Shown: positions 43,716-53,590, counted from the first letter of the stretch. The stretch: 61,208 nt of DNA from Bacillus norwichensis (GCF_014836955.1 NZ_JACSPV010000025.1:1-61208); one strand, 5' to 3'. Made by a program: numbers and translations. Notes: a model not told the origin generated them from the letters alone.

Positions 43716-44651
43716 ATATTTGAAGTATTGAAACCGGGATTATTGGCAACAATCCAAGACTTGGGAAGGCACGGCTATCAAAAATACGGATTGGCGGTAT
43801 CGGGACCCGCAGATGGGTATTCCCACCGGATGGCCAATATTATAGTAGGAAACGATGAAAACGCAGCGTTGTTGGAAGTGACTCTCATGGGGCTGAAATT
43901 GCTTGTGAGAGAACCGGGCATCATCGCCGTCACCGGCGGAGACCTTAGTCCGGATATAAACGGGAAAGAGGCGCCAATGTGGAAGTCTATCAAAGTTGAA
44001 GAGGGAGACGTGATCCAATTTAAGGGCGCACGCTCGGGATGCAGGTCATATCTGGCTGTGGCCGGAGGCTTTGATGTTCCACAGGTATTGGGGAGCAGAG
44101 CTACCGATCTTGTTGGAAAAATAGGTGGAATGGAAGGAAGGGCTCTGAAAAAAGGGGATATTCTCCGGGTCTTTCCGAAATCGAGTGGCCGCCTGAAGGG
44201 GAGGCGCCTACCTAATGACCTTATCCCCGAGTATAGAGGTGACATCCAGATCCGAGTGATTCTCGGTCCGCAGGATAAATCTTTTACAGAAGAGGGAATT
44301 CAAACGTTCCTCTCCTCCACTTACAAGGTCACACAACAAGTGGACAGGATGGGATGCAGACTGGATGGTCCTGTCATTGAACATCTGGAGTCGGCTGATA
44401 TCATTTCGGAAGGTATTTTTTACGGGGCCATCCAGGTGCCAAAAAATGGACAGCCCATTATTTTTCTTGTTGGAAGACAGAGTATTGGCGGCTATACCAA
44501 AATCGGGGGAGTGATCGGTGTCGATCTACCGAAACTCGGACAGGTAAAGCCAGGAGATACAGTTACGTTCACCGAGATTTCCATTGAGGAAGCACAGGAA
44601 GAGCTAAAGAAGCAGGAACATAACTTTCGGATTTTACAAGTGACTTGTTAA
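43716..44651 (+). CDS. pxpC: 5-oxoprolinase subunit PxpC (biotin-dependent carboxyltransferase-like)
   Basis: About 311 residues. EVLKPGLLATIQDLGRHGYQ is the family N-terminus, with VTGGDLSP near 75, GCRSYLAVAGGFDVP near 110, RMGCRLDGP near 215 and GRQSIGGYTKIGGVIGVDLP near 260. The conserved IxVLKPG residues lie before the first ordinary start (TTG 43728), which is also 20 bases from the AAGGAGGAG site. The true start is probably ATA 43716 or ATC 43713, a rare non-AUG start. Works with PxpB and PxpA. Confidence 0.88.
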   Translation: MFEVLKPGLLATIQDLGRHGYQKYGLAVSGPADGYSHRMANIIVGNDENAALLEVTLMGLKLLVREPGIIAVTGGDLSPDINGKEAPMWKSIKVEEGDVIQFKGARSGCRSYLAVAGGFDVPQVLGSRATDLVGKIGGMEGRALKKGDILRVFPKSSGRLKGRRLPNDLIPEYRGDIQIRVILGPQDKSFTEEGIQTFLSSTYKVTQQVDRMGCRLDGPVIEHLESADIISEGIFYGAIQVPKNGQPIIFLVGRQSIGGYTKIGGVIGVDLPKLGQVKPGDTVTFTEISIEEAQEELKKQEHNFRILQVTC

Positions 44652-44672
44652 TAGGGAAGGGGAATAGCCATA

Positions 44673-45437
44673 ATGAAGAAAACGATCGATTTGAATTGTG
44701 ATATGGGAGAAAGTTTCGGCCAGTACAAGCTGGGAAATGATGACGAGGTTATTCAATACATCTCTTCGGCAAATGTGGCCTGCGGCTTTCATGCGGGAGA
44801 TCCGAATATTATGGATCATACCGTAAAGATTGCCAAAGAGCATGGTGTGGGAGTCGGAGCTCACCCCAGCCTCCCAGATTTAACTGGATTTGGGAGACGG
44901 AATATGGACATTCCTAGAGATGAACTGATGAACCTGATTATATATCAAATCGGTGCTCTGGATATATTTTGTCAAAAACACGGAGTAAATATGACGCATG
45001 TGAAGCCACATGGAAACTTGAACAATATGGCCGATTCTGACGAACAACTGGCGATCAATATCGTTGATTCCATCCTATCTATTAGACCTGATCTTTCGGT
45101 GTTTGTAAAGCCGCATTCCCAGCTTCATAAGGTGGCCGAGAGGAAGGGGCTTCCGTTTAAGCTGGAAATATTCGCGGACCGAGCTTACCATAAGGACTTC
45201 TCATTAGTTTCTAGAAGAGAAGAAGGAGCCGTGATTTCAGATCCGGAGTTCGTAACAGAACGGATCATCCGGATGGTTACGGAAGGCAAGGTAAAAGCGA
45301 TCACAGGAGAAGAGATAGAAGTGAATGGGGAAACGATTTGTGTCCATGGGGACACTCCGACAGCATTGGAAATGATTAAGATTATAAAAAGAAGATTGGA
45401 AGAAGCCGGAATTGAGGTGAATTCACCGTTTGCTTAA
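44673..45437 (+). CDS. pxpA: 5-oxoprolinase subunit PxpA (LamB/YcsF)
   Basis: 254 residues, complete LamB/YcsF protein: IDLNCDMGESFG at the start (metal/active-site Asp and Glu), NVACGFHAGDP near 34, GAHPSLPDLTGFGRR near 57, HVKPHGNLNNM near 104 and EIFADRAYHKD near 172. It is the hydrolase partner of PxpB and PxpC. AAGGGG precedes the ATG. Third gene of the operon, 21 bases after pxpC. Confidence 0.94.
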   Translation: MKKTIDLNCDMGESFGQYKLGNDDEVIQYISSANVACGFHAGDPNIMDHTVKIAKEHGVGVGAHPSLPDLTGFGRRNMDIPRDELMNLIIYQIGALDIFCQKHGVNMTHVKPHGNLNNMADSDEQLAINIVDSILSIRPDLSVFVKPHSQLHKVAERKGLPFKLEIFADRAYHKDFSLVSRREEGAVISDPEFVTERIIRMVTEGKVKAITGEEIEVNGETICVHGDTPTALEMIKIIKRRLEEAGIEVNSPFA

Positions 45438-45461
45438 AAAATAACAACTGAGGTGGTTACC

Positions 45462-45629
45462 ATGAGTTGGTTTACCGATATGTTTTGGATCTGGTTGTTT
45501 GGTGCGGCTCCGATTATTTTGTCCCTCGTGTTTGGTACTTACTATTTGAGAAATGATAGGTTTCCTTGGGAAAAAACAGATCAGCTTGAGGATAAAGAAA
45601 CCGATACAGCAAAAAGTTTTACATCCTAG
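45462..45629 (+). CDS. Small symporter-associated membrane protein
   Basis: 55 residues starting MSWFTDMFWIWLFGAAPIIL with one membrane segment (about 9-28) and a charged tail (PWEKTDQLEDKETD). GAGGTGG lies 6 bases before ATG. It sits 24 bases after pxpA and 12 bases before an SSS symporter. Short proteins of this shape often precede SSS carriers such as PanF, so it is probably a small subunit of that carrier. The family name is not certain. Confidence 0.75.
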   Translation: MSWFTDMFWIWLFGAAPIILSLVFGTYYLRNDRFPWEKTDQLEDKETDTAKSFTS

Positions 45630-45641
45630 GGAGGAAACAAC

Positions 45642-47075
45642 TTGAATGCACATATTTTACTCGGTATAGCTATTGTCTTACTGTTGATGTTTGGGGTAGC
45701 TTTTTATTCCTATATGAAATCAAAAGATTTGCTTTCTTTTTATATAGCGGAAAGAGGAGGGAAATGGTACCTCATTCTAGGTTCTCTTTTCGCTTCTGGT
45801 ATTAGCGGTGCTTCCTTTTTGGGAATGATGTCCTACTATTATAACCTTGGAGCAGGGACTCTCTGGATTAACATAGGAATTGCGTGGAGCTATTTCGTTC
45901 TCTGTTTCTTTATTGGACCGAAATTGCGTAGGTTTGGTCAACTTACAATTCCTGATTATCTGGCAAGTCGATTTGACAGTCCACTACTAGGACCGGTATT
46001 TTCCATCATTGCTTCTGTTTGGATGATTGTTCTCTTGGGATCACTCTATGTACAGGGAGGATTATTATTCTCAGAACTATTCGGTATGAGTTATTCTTCC
46101 AGCACAATTATTGTTTGCGCCATGGTAATTATATTCACGATTTTAGGAGGAATGGTAGTAGTTCTTAATACCGATTTTATCGCCATGATTATACTGACTG
46201 CCGCATTGGTTATCACAGTGCCTTTTTTGGTTAAAGCTACCGAAGGCTGGGGACCGGTAACTGAAGCTGTAAGTGCGGCGCAGCCCGACTATTTTACAAA
46301 TGCTGGTGAACTGACTCCTTTCATGGCATTCTCTTGGCTTTTCATCTGGCTGTTTGGCTATTTAGGGAATCCCGGTTATTTAACCAGATTCTATGCGGCT
46401 TCGAGTGTCAAGGATATTGTTAAAGCAGGCATGGCCATTGCATTGATTTATCTTCCGGTGTCATTTATATTTTTTGGGTCTTCATTCTTTGCGAAAACAA
46501 TTTACCCGAATATAGAAGATCCAGAAACAATTTGGTTAACCTATACGTTTGATCTAGTTCCTCCATTTATTGTGGGGATTGCAATGGCAGGACTTTTTGT
46601 AGCCATACTATCCTCTGCAAATACCTGGCTTTTAGCAGGAGCAACAAGTTTGGGAAGGGATATTTATCAAAAACTGTTAAATAAAGATGTTTCTGAAAGG
46701 AAGCTTCTTGTTGTGACCAAATTGCTTGTTCTTTTTTTGGGAGCCCTTTCAGTACCGATTGGCATCTGGCGCCCGGCTTATATTATGGAGATGATGAATC
46801 TTGCATATCTCATTGCAGGAAGCACAGGTGGCTTAATCATCATTATGAGCATGTATTACCGTAGTATGACAAAAGAGGCTGCCTGGGGCGGAATCATATC
46901 CGGAAGTATCATTGCCATCAGTTGGAAGCTCATGCAGAGATTTAGCTTTATTTCTGCTGAAATTGATCCAATGATCCCGACATTAATCGTTACATGTATT
47001 GTCATAATTATTATTAGCAAGCTGACAAAGCCGTCGAAAAAAATGATAGCTGTTTTCGAAAAAATGGTAAGCTAA
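45642..47075 (+). CDS. Sodium:solute symporter (SSS family)
   Basis: 477 residues, thirteen membrane helices. ASGISGASFLGMMSYYYNLG near 52 and SSANTWLLAGATSLGRDIYQ near 326 are SSS signature regions, with LTIPDYLASRFD near 104. Closest in style to pantothenate or monocarboxylate carriers rather than PutP. TTG start with GGGAGG 6 bases before. Cotranscribed with pxpBCA, so 5-oxoproline or a related acid is the probable cargo; that is inference. Confidence 0.88.
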   Translation: MNAHILLGIAIVLLLMFGVAFYSYMKSKDLLSFYIAERGGKWYLILGSLFASGISGASFLGMMSYYYNLGAGTLWINIGIAWSYFVLCFFIGPKLRRFGQLTIPDYLASRFDSPLLGPVFSIIASVWMIVLLGSLYVQGGLLFSELFGMSYSSSTIIVCAMVIIFTILGGMVVVLNTDFIAMIILTAALVITVPFLVKATEGWGPVTEAVSAAQPDYFTNAGELTPFMAFSWLFIWLFGYLGNPGYLTRFYAASSVKDIVKAGMAIALIYLPVSFIFFGSSFFAKTIYPNIEDPETIWLTYTFDLVPPFIVGIAMAGLFVAILSSANTWLLAGATSLGRDIYQKLLNKDVSERKLLVVTKLLVLFLGALSVPIGIWRPAYIMEMMNLAYLIAGSTGGLIIIMSMYYRSMTKEAAWGGIISGSIIAISWKLMQRFSFISAEIDPMIPTLIVTCIVIIIISKLTKPSKKMIAVFEKMVS

Positions 47076-47137
47076 AATGCGTTTATTGCTTTTGACGGTT
47101 CTTTTTAAAAAAAGAACAAGCATGTAAAAGAATCAAA

Positions 47138-47330
47138 GTGTTATTAAAACGTTGGGGGGTCTTGAACCTTTTTATTGAAACTGAGAGCGTTTTCAATCTG
47201 AGGGAGCTGGTACAGCGACCGATATTGTCCAAAGCGACTGTATTCCGGTTATTGTCGTTCCTGGAGCGTACGCGGTTAGTCGTGAAATCCAAACATTCGG
47301 CCGTTACCGGCTCGGGCTGAAACAGATAAA
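47138..47330 (+). pseudogene. IclR-family regulator N-terminal remnant
   Basis: LNLFIETESVFNLRELVQRP followed by LSKATVFRLLSFLERTRLVV is the IclR winged helix; YRLGLKQIKIP after a frameshift is the join to the effector domain. The effector domain itself is missing and the gene stops at about 47333. An intact IclR gene lies 2 kb away at 49399. Confidence 0.75.
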
Positions 47331-47461
47331 AATTCCTTAAGGTTTTAGATGATATGAAGCTGTCAAACCTATAAGACATAATCATCTGTCAAAAGTTGTT
47401 TTATGAATCCGCATGAGACATTTCATATGAAGTCGTTAATGAAAGAAAGGAAGTATTCTCC

Positions 47462-47971
47462 ATGTTAAAAGTACAGGAAATCCGCGAAATTATTAAATTG
47501 ATTGACGAGTCGGATATTGATGAATTTGTTTATAGGCAAGACGATTTAAAAATTGAATTGAAAAAGAAAGGTAAAAGTCCTGTACAGGAAACCGTACGAT
47601 ATGTGACAGAACCTGTGCCTGCCCTTCAGCCAGCCACTCAACAGGAAACCAAATCTGAACAGCCGGCTATGGAACCGGGATCTTTAGTAACTGAATCCAC
47701 TTCAGTTTCCGAAGCTGAAGAGAAAAGCCATTTACATGAAATTGTCTCTCCTATGGTCGGCACTTTTTATCAGGCTCCTTCCCCTGACAGCGACTCGTAT
47801 GTGAAAGTCGGTTCTGAAGTCAATTCTGACTCCATCGTATGCATCGTAGAAGCAATGAAGCTATTCAATGAGATCGAAGCGGAAATCGAAGGGAAAATAG
47901 CAGAAATCCTAGTGAAGGATGGAGAACTTGTGGAATACGGCCAGCCGTTGTTTTCAGTCGAGCCTAAGTAA
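47462..47971 (+). CDS. accB: Acetyl-CoA carboxylase biotin carrier protein (AccB-type)
   Basis: 169 residues. N-terminal helix region ([20 protein letters not shown]), Pro/Glu-rich linker about 45-95, then a biotinyl domain: [20 protein letters not shown] and [13 protein letters not shown] with the biotinylated Lys near 138. AAGGAAG precedes ATG. It forms an operon with the biotin carboxylase 11 bases on. Position behind pxpBCA suggests a dedicated pair for that pathway rather than the housekeeping fatty-acid enzyme. Confidence 0.92.
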   Translation: MLKVQEIREIIKLIDESDIDEFVYRQDDLKIELKKKGKSPVQETVRYVTEPVPALQPATQQETKSEQPAMEPGSLVTESTSVSEAEEKSHLHEIVSPMVGTFYQAPSPDSDSYVKVGSEVNSDSIVCIVEAMKLFNEIEAEIEGKIAEILVKDGELVEYGQPLFSVEPK

Positions 47972-47982
47972 GGAGCGTAAAA

Positions 47983-49338
47983 ATGATAAAGAAACTTTTA
48001 ATAGCAAACAGGGGAGAAATTGCCGTCCGTATCATAAGGGCGTGCATGGAGTTGGGCATTGAAACAGTTGCTATACATTCCGAGGCCGATAAAGAGGCGC
48101 TGCACGTTCGATTGACGGATGAAGCCTATTGCATTGGACCGCTCGCATCCAAAGACAGCTATTTGAATTCAGTCAATGTCATCAGTATAGCCAAGCTGAC
48201 GGAATGCGATGCCATCCACCCGGGCTATGGGTTCCTGGCGGAAAATGCGGATTTTGCCGAACTGTGCCGTGAATGCAATCTCATATTTGTCGGACCGAGC
48301 CCGGAATCCATTACGAAAATGGGGACCAAGGATGTGGCCCGCACCACGATGAAAGCTGCCGGGGTGCCGATTGTACCAGGCTCAGACGGTGTAGTCAAAA
48401 CGATGGAGGAAGCGAAGAGAATTGTTAAAAAAATCGGATATCCCGTGATTATCAAAGCCACAGCGGGAGGAGGTGGCCGAGGAATCCGGGTAGCTCATAC
48501 GGATGAAGACCTGATTAAAGGTATTGAAATTACTCAGCAGGAGGCTGCCATCGCATTTGGAAACCCAGGAGTCTATATTGAGAAATATATCGTTGATTTC
48601 CGCCATGTGGAAATCCAGGTGCTGGCAGATGCTCATGGAAACACTATCCATTTGGGAGAGAGAGACTGTTCCATTCAGCGGAGACTCCAAAAGCTGCTGG
48701 AAGAAACTCCGTCGCCTGCGTTGACACCGGAAATGCGGGAAAAAATGGGGCAGGCTGCTGTAAGGGCGGCAGAAGCGGTTGATTATACCGGTGCGGGCAC
48801 CGTCGAGTTCATTTTCGACCACAGGAACCAAGAATTTTATTTCATGGAAATGAACACTAGGATCCAAGTGGAGCATCCTGTTACAGAAATGGTGACAGGG
48901 ATTGACCTCATTAAAGAGCAAATCTATGTGGCTTCAGGCAGGGAACTGTCCGTGAAACAGGAAGAGGTAGAGTTCAATGGCTGGTCCATCGAATGCCGAA
49001 TCAACGCAGAAAATCCGGAGAAGGGCTTCATGCCTTCAGCAGGGAAAATTGAAATGTATCTTCCGCCAGGCGGTATGGGAGTACGGGTAGACTCGGGTGT
49101 GTACCCAGGATATACGATCCCCCCTTACTATGATTCGATGATTGCAAAAGTGATTACCTATGGTTCTTCGCGGGAAGAAGCCATAGCCAGAATGAAACGT
49201 GCGCTTGAGGAGTTCATCATCGAAGGGGTTCACACGACCATTCCTTTCCACTTGAAACTGCTTGAAAATGAAACGTTTGTGAGCGGGGATTTCAGCACGA
49301 ACTTTCTTGAATTGAATACTGTGATGAATATTGATTGA
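47983..49338 (+). CDS. accC: Biotin carboxylase (AccC-type)
   Basis: 451 residues, complete ATP-grasp enzyme: [20 protein letters not shown] at the start, [14 protein letters not shown] near 160 (ATP loop), [20 protein letters not shown] near 226 and [14 protein letters not shown] near 288 (catalytic Glu, Asn and Arg). It carboxylates biotin on the carrier encoded just upstream, using ATP and bicarbonate. No carboxyltransferase alpha/beta genes are nearby. PxpC-type proteins carry a carboxyltransferase-like fold, which explains the gene association. Terminator follows. Confidence 0.95.
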   Translation: MIKKLLIANRGEIAVRIIRACMELGIETVAIHSEADKEALHVRLTDEAYCIGPLASKDSYLNSVNVISIAKLTECDAIHPGYGFLAENADFAELCRECNLIFVGPSPESITKMGTKDVARTTMKAAGVPIVPGSDGVVKTMEEAKRIVKKIGYPVIIKATAGGGGRGIRVAHTDEDLIKGIEITQQEAAIAFGNPGVYIEKYIVDFRHVEIQVLADAHGNTIHLGERDCSIQRRLQKLLEETPSPALTPEMREKMGQAAVRAAEAVDYTGAGTVEFIFDHRNQEFYFMEMNTRIQVEHPVTEMVTGIDLIKEQIYVASGRELSVKQEEVEFNGWSIECRINAENPEKGFMPSAGKIEMYLPPGGMGVRVDSGVYPGYTIPPYYDSMIAKVITYGSSREEAIARMKRALEEFIIEGVHTTIPFHLKLLENETFVSGDFSTNFLELNTVMNID

Positions 49339-49345
49339 TATATTA

Positions 49346-49383
49346 AAAAGACGTTCCAGTCTGATAGATTGAAAACGTCTTTT
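49346..49383. terminator. Bidirectional terminator between accC and iclR
   Basis: Ten-pair stem AAAAGACGTT / AACGTCTTTT with an 18-base loop; T runs on both strands serve the two convergent genes. Confidence 0.8.
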
Positions 49384-49398
49384 CATTGGATGGAATCT

Positions 49399-50151
49399 TT
49401 AAAAAGTACCCTGATATCCGAATTGCGAAGATATGGCCAAAGCCGCTGCTTGGACCTCCTTAATAAGTTCCGGTATTTCCAACTCTGTAAAGTCTGCGGA
49501 GATTCCCGCAATGGTGATGGCTGCAAAAACCTCGTTTTTATGATTGAAGATCGGCGCGGACAATCCTGTTGTATGATCATTTACTTCTGAATGACTAAGG
49601 ACGTATTTGTCTTTAATATTCTTGTTTAAAACTTCACTTAACTGATCTTTATCCGTAATTGTATTGGACGCAATTTTTTGCAGGGAGATGCTATCTAAAT
49701 ATGTTTTTTGCTTTTTCTCCGGTTGAAAAGCTAAAATTATCCGTGCGGGGGAACCTGCATAAAGGGGTGTCTGTCTGCCTATACTTGAACCAATTTTTAT
49801 CGGATGCTCGGTCTCCAAAGATGCAACTGTAATCACTTTATCCCCTTGTAGCAAGGACAGCATGATAGTTTTTCCTGTTTTTTGATACAACTCCTCCATA
49901 ATTGGCATGGCAAGCTGATTGATATCTAACCTTTCCGAGACTAGATGTCCTAGCTGTAGAAGCTTTAATCCAAGAGAATAGTCTCCATTGCTGTCTCTTT
50001 CCAAAAAACCAATAGTCTCAAATGATTGCAGTATTCTTAATATTGAAGTTTTTGGCCTGCCTGAAAGCTGAATGATTTCCTGCAAGTTTAATTTTGAGTG
50101 AAAAATGAAAAGATCAAGAATATCCATTGCTCGGACAATCGTTACATTCAT
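49399..50151 (-). CDS. IclR-family transcriptional regulator
   Basis: 250 residues. Winged helix at the N-terminus (LNLQEIIQLSGRPKTSILRI, then LQSFETIGFLERDSNGDYSL) and the effector domain with SLLQGDKVITVASLE, PLYAGSPARIILAF, HSEVNDHTTGLSAPIFNHKN and AAITIAG. AAGGAGAC lies before ATG 50151; the in-frame ATG at 50175 is less well placed. Convergent with accC, and near a decayed IclR gene. Probable regulator of the pxp/acc or symporter genes; the TTCCG palindrome at 36995 is a possible target. Confidence 0.9.
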   Translation of the reverse strand: MNVTIVRAMDILDLFIFHSKLNLQEIIQLSGRPKTSILRILQSFETIGFLERDSNGDYSLGLKLLQLGHLVSERLDINQLAMPIMEELYQKTGKTIMLSLLQGDKVITVASLETEHPIKIGSSIGRQTPLYAGSPARIILAFQPEKKQKTYLDSISLQKIASNTITDKDQLSEVLNKNIKDKYVLSHSEVNDHTTGLSAPIFNHKNEVFAAITIAGISADFTELEIPELIKEVQAAALAISSQFGYQGTF

Positions 50152-50379
50152 TGGTCTGTCTCCTTCAAAATGCATGTATAAAATTAGTAAAAAAATAATT
50201 ATCCTATTTTATTGCTTAGTTAGTGATTACTGTTTAGTTTAGCATACTCTTGATAATCTTTTAATGAGATTCTATAGAGACACTGATTTCTAGACTAGGT
50301 TGTTTATATCTTGCTCCTATCACCTATTTGAACCGATTCACTTGAACGGCTTTAAACACCTTGTTCTTAAGTGCCGCTA

Positions 50380-50760
50380 GTTATTCGGTTTAATGGGAGT
50401 GATATCCGGAGTTTTTGTTTTTATGAGAAACATGAGACGTCGGTCAGTTCTTATACGGCTGTTTAAGATTTCCTACTTTTATGAATCGGTATGCTTTCAT
50501 TTACCCACCTTATATATCTTAATGGCTTGTTTCTAATGAAGTGAGTTCTATGGTAGTTGGATTTGCGACAGTTATGAGTAGAATTGGGGGGGCCTTCATT
50601 TGGAATATTATTAATGCCAGTTTTATTGAAAAGTTTAGGAATTTCTCTAACTATGGTTATTGGTCTTTATTAGGTTTGAAGTTTCCTGGTTTATGGCAGC
50701 CTAACGAAGGGCCTTACCGTGGATGAATCCGGTTTTATTAAGTTAGGGGAGGAAAGATAG
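50380..50760 (+). pseudogene. MFS transporter 3' remnant
   Basis: EVSSMVVGFATVMSRIGGAF (50541 on) is a typical helix near the end of major facilitator proteins. SLGISLTMVIGL and TKGLTVDES in shifted frames complete the C-terminus (family form ETKGxxLxE). The part before 50520 (GVFVFMRNMRRRSVLIRLF) may be an earlier loop. Several frameshifts; no start. Confidence 0.5.
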
Positions 50761-51268
50761 AGTTTGAGGGGGAGAGCTATTAAATCTCACAATAACAAAA
50801 AGCGAAGTTATACAAAATATTTAATGAAATTTATTCAGAAATCATAACATACAAAGTTCATAAAAGTTTTTCGGAAATATGATACTCTTCACTATCTATG
50901 TATTTTTGCAAAATAATAAAAAGCACCTGTCATCCCTTAAATGATGAGGATTAAAATCTAAATCAACATCATAATGGGGTGACAAGGTGTGTGAAAATCA
51001 AACTGACCAAATAATTTTTGTGCCAAGGCTATACGAATCAGTGGTGGTTTTTCAGTTATTTAATGCTTTTTCAAGTTTTGTTCGCTCCAGAGCTTCTTAT
51101 AAAGCTATGTTCTAAAAAGAGTAGATTCGAGAATAGCCATTATAAAAAGTTTAGGAGTGAGGGCGATATAATAGAAACCTGGTATCATCATTTGTCTTTT
51201 ATCTGTTTCATAATTTGTTAACAGTCTTTCGATAACACCGATTCGTTCCGGATTTTTCTGTAGAAGCT
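50761..51268. other. Gap with an inverted repeat
   Basis: About 500 bases. CACCTGTCATCCC (50932-50944) and GGGGTGACAAGGTG (50976-50989) are imperfect inverted repeats around a 30-base spacer, which may be an IS end or a hairpin. A plus-strand frame from 51018 (67 codons) has no ribosome binding site and no family I recognise. Confidence 0.35.
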
Positions 51269-53590
51269 TTATTTATTTACATGTACTTCAATGGGTTCGC
51301 CGACAACATTCCATTCCTGCCCCAACATGGTGAAGGTGTGTTTCACGAATACTTGGGCCGTTCCAGGGGAGACGGCTTCGATTGTATTGCCGTTGATTTT
51401 GACCACATCAGTATTTTCTGTTACGAACAGTTCTGAAGCGATGTTTTCTTTTTTTGCAGTACGGTAGTCTACGAAAGCTTTTGCACGGACAGTGGATGTT
51501 TTACCTGTTTTAAGGTTGATTTTCTTAATTGGCGTTTCCAAGCTGATTGGTGAATCTGTGAGCCATTGCATGTAGTCGGTGATTGGTCCGATCAGTCCTT
51601 GTGCTAGTTTGTCACGGAACGGTTCTTCATCACGGAAGGTCCAATGCATTGTCAGCATGCCGCGTTGTCGCATGTATTGGATGAATTCCGTGTAGGTGCT
51701 TCCGTAGCTTGCATTGAGTGTAACGTTGTGAGTTGTTCCATAGTTCATCATTTTTTTTGCATTTTTGATTTTTGCATTTTGTGCCTCTGGGACTCCAGCA
51801 GAGTAGAGATATCCAATTGGAATTTCAGGGTTCAATTCATAGCTTTTCACCATGCTGCCAAGATTGAAGCTTTGAAGTACGACTTGGTCAATCATGCCTT
51901 TGTCCTGAATTTCCTTCATCACTTGCTCCTCAATGCCTTCATCTTTTAATTCAACGAGAAGGATAACATCCTTTCCTTTGAATGCTTGTAAAAACTCCTG
52001 AAAGGTTGGAACTTTTTCACCAGCGAATTCTTCGCCGAACTTGATTCCAGCGTCAAGCTGGCGGATTTCCTCCAATGTGAGACTGCTTACTGCTCCTTTC
52101 CCGTTTGTTGTCCGGTCTACAGTGGTATCATGCATGATGACGAGGTGTCCATCTTTCGTAAGCTGCAAATCTGTTTCAATTTGGTCCGCACCCAAATCGT
52201 ATGCAAGCTGATAACCAGCCATTGTATTTTCCGGAGCCAAAGACGGAACGCCCCTATGTGCGGCAACGATTGGTCGTTGAACAATTGTATTCTCTGGGTA
52301 TTTTCCCAGTGCCTCAATAGTGACAGCCGGATTGCCCATGATGATTCCATCCACACCAGTATGGATAAGATGATGGGAAGCATCCTCTGTTTCGGCTCCC
52401 AATCCCCACACTGACACCATTCTTGTATGCAAGTAGTGAACAGTTTCTAACGTGAGTACTTTTTGCGGGATGAGCGCAACTTTGGCATTGCTTGAATGGA
52501 CAGTACGAACGAGTTGATTAAGGTCATGTTTGTTAAAAGAATTTTTAGTATATACGATTCCACCGCGAGCTGTTGGCATCAGCGTTGTGATTTCTTTTAC
52601 TATTGCCGGGTTGGAAGAGACGATATGTACGTCTGTTGTCTGTGTCTCATTTAAAATCGCAACAACATCTTCCTCCATCCCCTTTTGCTCGATTTGCAGG
52701 ATTGGAATGTGTTTATTTTGAACGGATGACAGTGCTGTAGAAAGCGGCTGATCGTTTGTCATTAATTTTCCGGAGCCATCCCGTTCAACTTTCAGGAGGA
52801 CGGATGCTGTGTTTGAATTGGTTGCTTCTGCAAGAGAGCTGCCGATCAATGTTGGTGCATTAATAATATTTGTTTCAGTTTCTACCGGAAGGAAAGCACC
52901 TGAGTTATCGACTGGAGGCAGGTCCTGGTCAAATGTCGATACCTTCACATTGTCAAAAAGGACAGTTGATCCGTTTGCTTGAAAGCCGATGTCGCCGTTC
53001 GTCAAGTTTGTTGCCTGGTCTGAATTGATGACAAGCTTGTTATTAATAAATTGCTGTACACGGTTTTTGCTAACGATGATCTTGATCCGGTACGGCTTAT
53101 TGTACTCAAATTTTTCCGTGAAAAATGTTGCTTCCGGGACAACCCATTGGTTTTGAGCATTGCGCTCAGCAAATTCAACCCCGTTTAGGGCAGTTGTTCC
53201 TCTTCGAATGGCAGTTTGGTAATAGGGATAGTTTTCAGATTGAACTCTATACATCAAGGATGCCCAGCGCGTGTCCTCGACTGCGGATTCAAATGTCATA
53301 TCAGCTTCAAAAACAATGTTTTCATTTTTATCGGGGAGGGGTACGACTACTCTGGCTGGTGCTAAAGAAGATGGTGAGGTTAACTTTAACTTTCCATTCT
53401 CGACTGTAGCTTGTCCTTCAATGGTTTTCCACCCATTTGGCAAATCGCCATTCACCTGATCAAAATTCTCTTCTACCAATACCGACTGCTCTGCATGGAC
53501 AGTATTGCCAGGATTGAAGGTAAAGCTTGCAGCAGTGATAAACATAATGATGGTGGTGAGAGCTAGTTTCATAACTTTCTTGTTTTCCAT
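51269..53590 (-). CDS. Secreted glycerophosphodiester phosphodiesterase, multidomain
   Basis: 773 residues. Signal peptide (about 1-33, ending HAEQ). Then a LamG/DUF1080-like beta-sandwich (about 40-225, WASLMYRVQSENYPYYQTAI), and a region of degenerate TIM-barrel type (about 240-430, IQNAP- and VWGLGAETEDASHHLIHTGV-like parts). The active GDPD domain follows (about 440-690): AHRGVPSLAPENT, ADQIETDLQLTKDGHLVIMH and VELKDEG, with catalytic His and Glu/Asp. It ends in a Big-type beta domain (about 690-773). It would cleave glycerophosphodiesters or teichoic-acid units at the cell surface. GAGGAGG precedes ATG. Confidence 0.9.
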   Translation of the reverse strand: MENKKVMKLALTTIIMFITAASFTFNPGNTVHAEQSVLVEENFDQVNGDLPNGWKTIEGQATVENGKLKLTSPSSLAPARVVVPLPDKNENIVFEADMTFESAVEDTRWASLMYRVQSENYPYYQTAIRRGTTALNGVEFAERNAQNQWVVPEATFFTEKFEYNKPYRIKIIVSKNRVQQFINNKLVINSDQATNLTNGDIGFQANGSTVLFDNVKVSTFDQDLPPVDNSGAFLPVETETNIINAPTLIGSSLAEATNSNTASVLLKVERDGSGKLMTNDQPLSTALSSVQNKHIPILQIEQKGMEEDVVAILNETQTTDVHIVSSNPAIVKEITTLMPTARGGIVYTKNSFNKHDLNQLVRTVHSSNAKVALIPQKVLTLETVHYLHTRMVSVWGLGAETEDASHHLIHTGVDGIIMGNPAVTIEALGKYPENTIVQRPIVAAHRGVPSLAPENTMAGYQLAYDLGADQIETDLQLTKDGHLVIMHDTTVDRTTNGKGAVSSLTLEEIRQLDAGIKFGEEFAGEKVPTFQEFLQAFKGKDVILLVELKDEGIEEQVMKEIQDKGMIDQVVLQSFNLGSMVKSYELNPEIPIGYLYSAGVPEAQNAKIKNAKKMMNYGTTHNVTLNASYGSTYTEFIQYMRQRGMLTMHWTFRDEEPFRDKLAQGLIGPITDYMQWLTDSPISLETPIKKINLKTGKTSTVRAKAFVDYRTAKKENIASELFVTENTDVVKINGNTIEAVSPGTAQVFVKHTFTMLGQEWNVVGEPIEVHVNK

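Noticed and set aside
44634-44864. Minus-strand frames opposite pxpA, pxpC and accC
   Set aside because: They are antisense shadows of strongly conserved genes; no start signals or families.
51644-52414. Plus-strand frames within the GDPD gene
   Set aside because: Antisense to a conserved enzyme domain and without ribosome binding sites.
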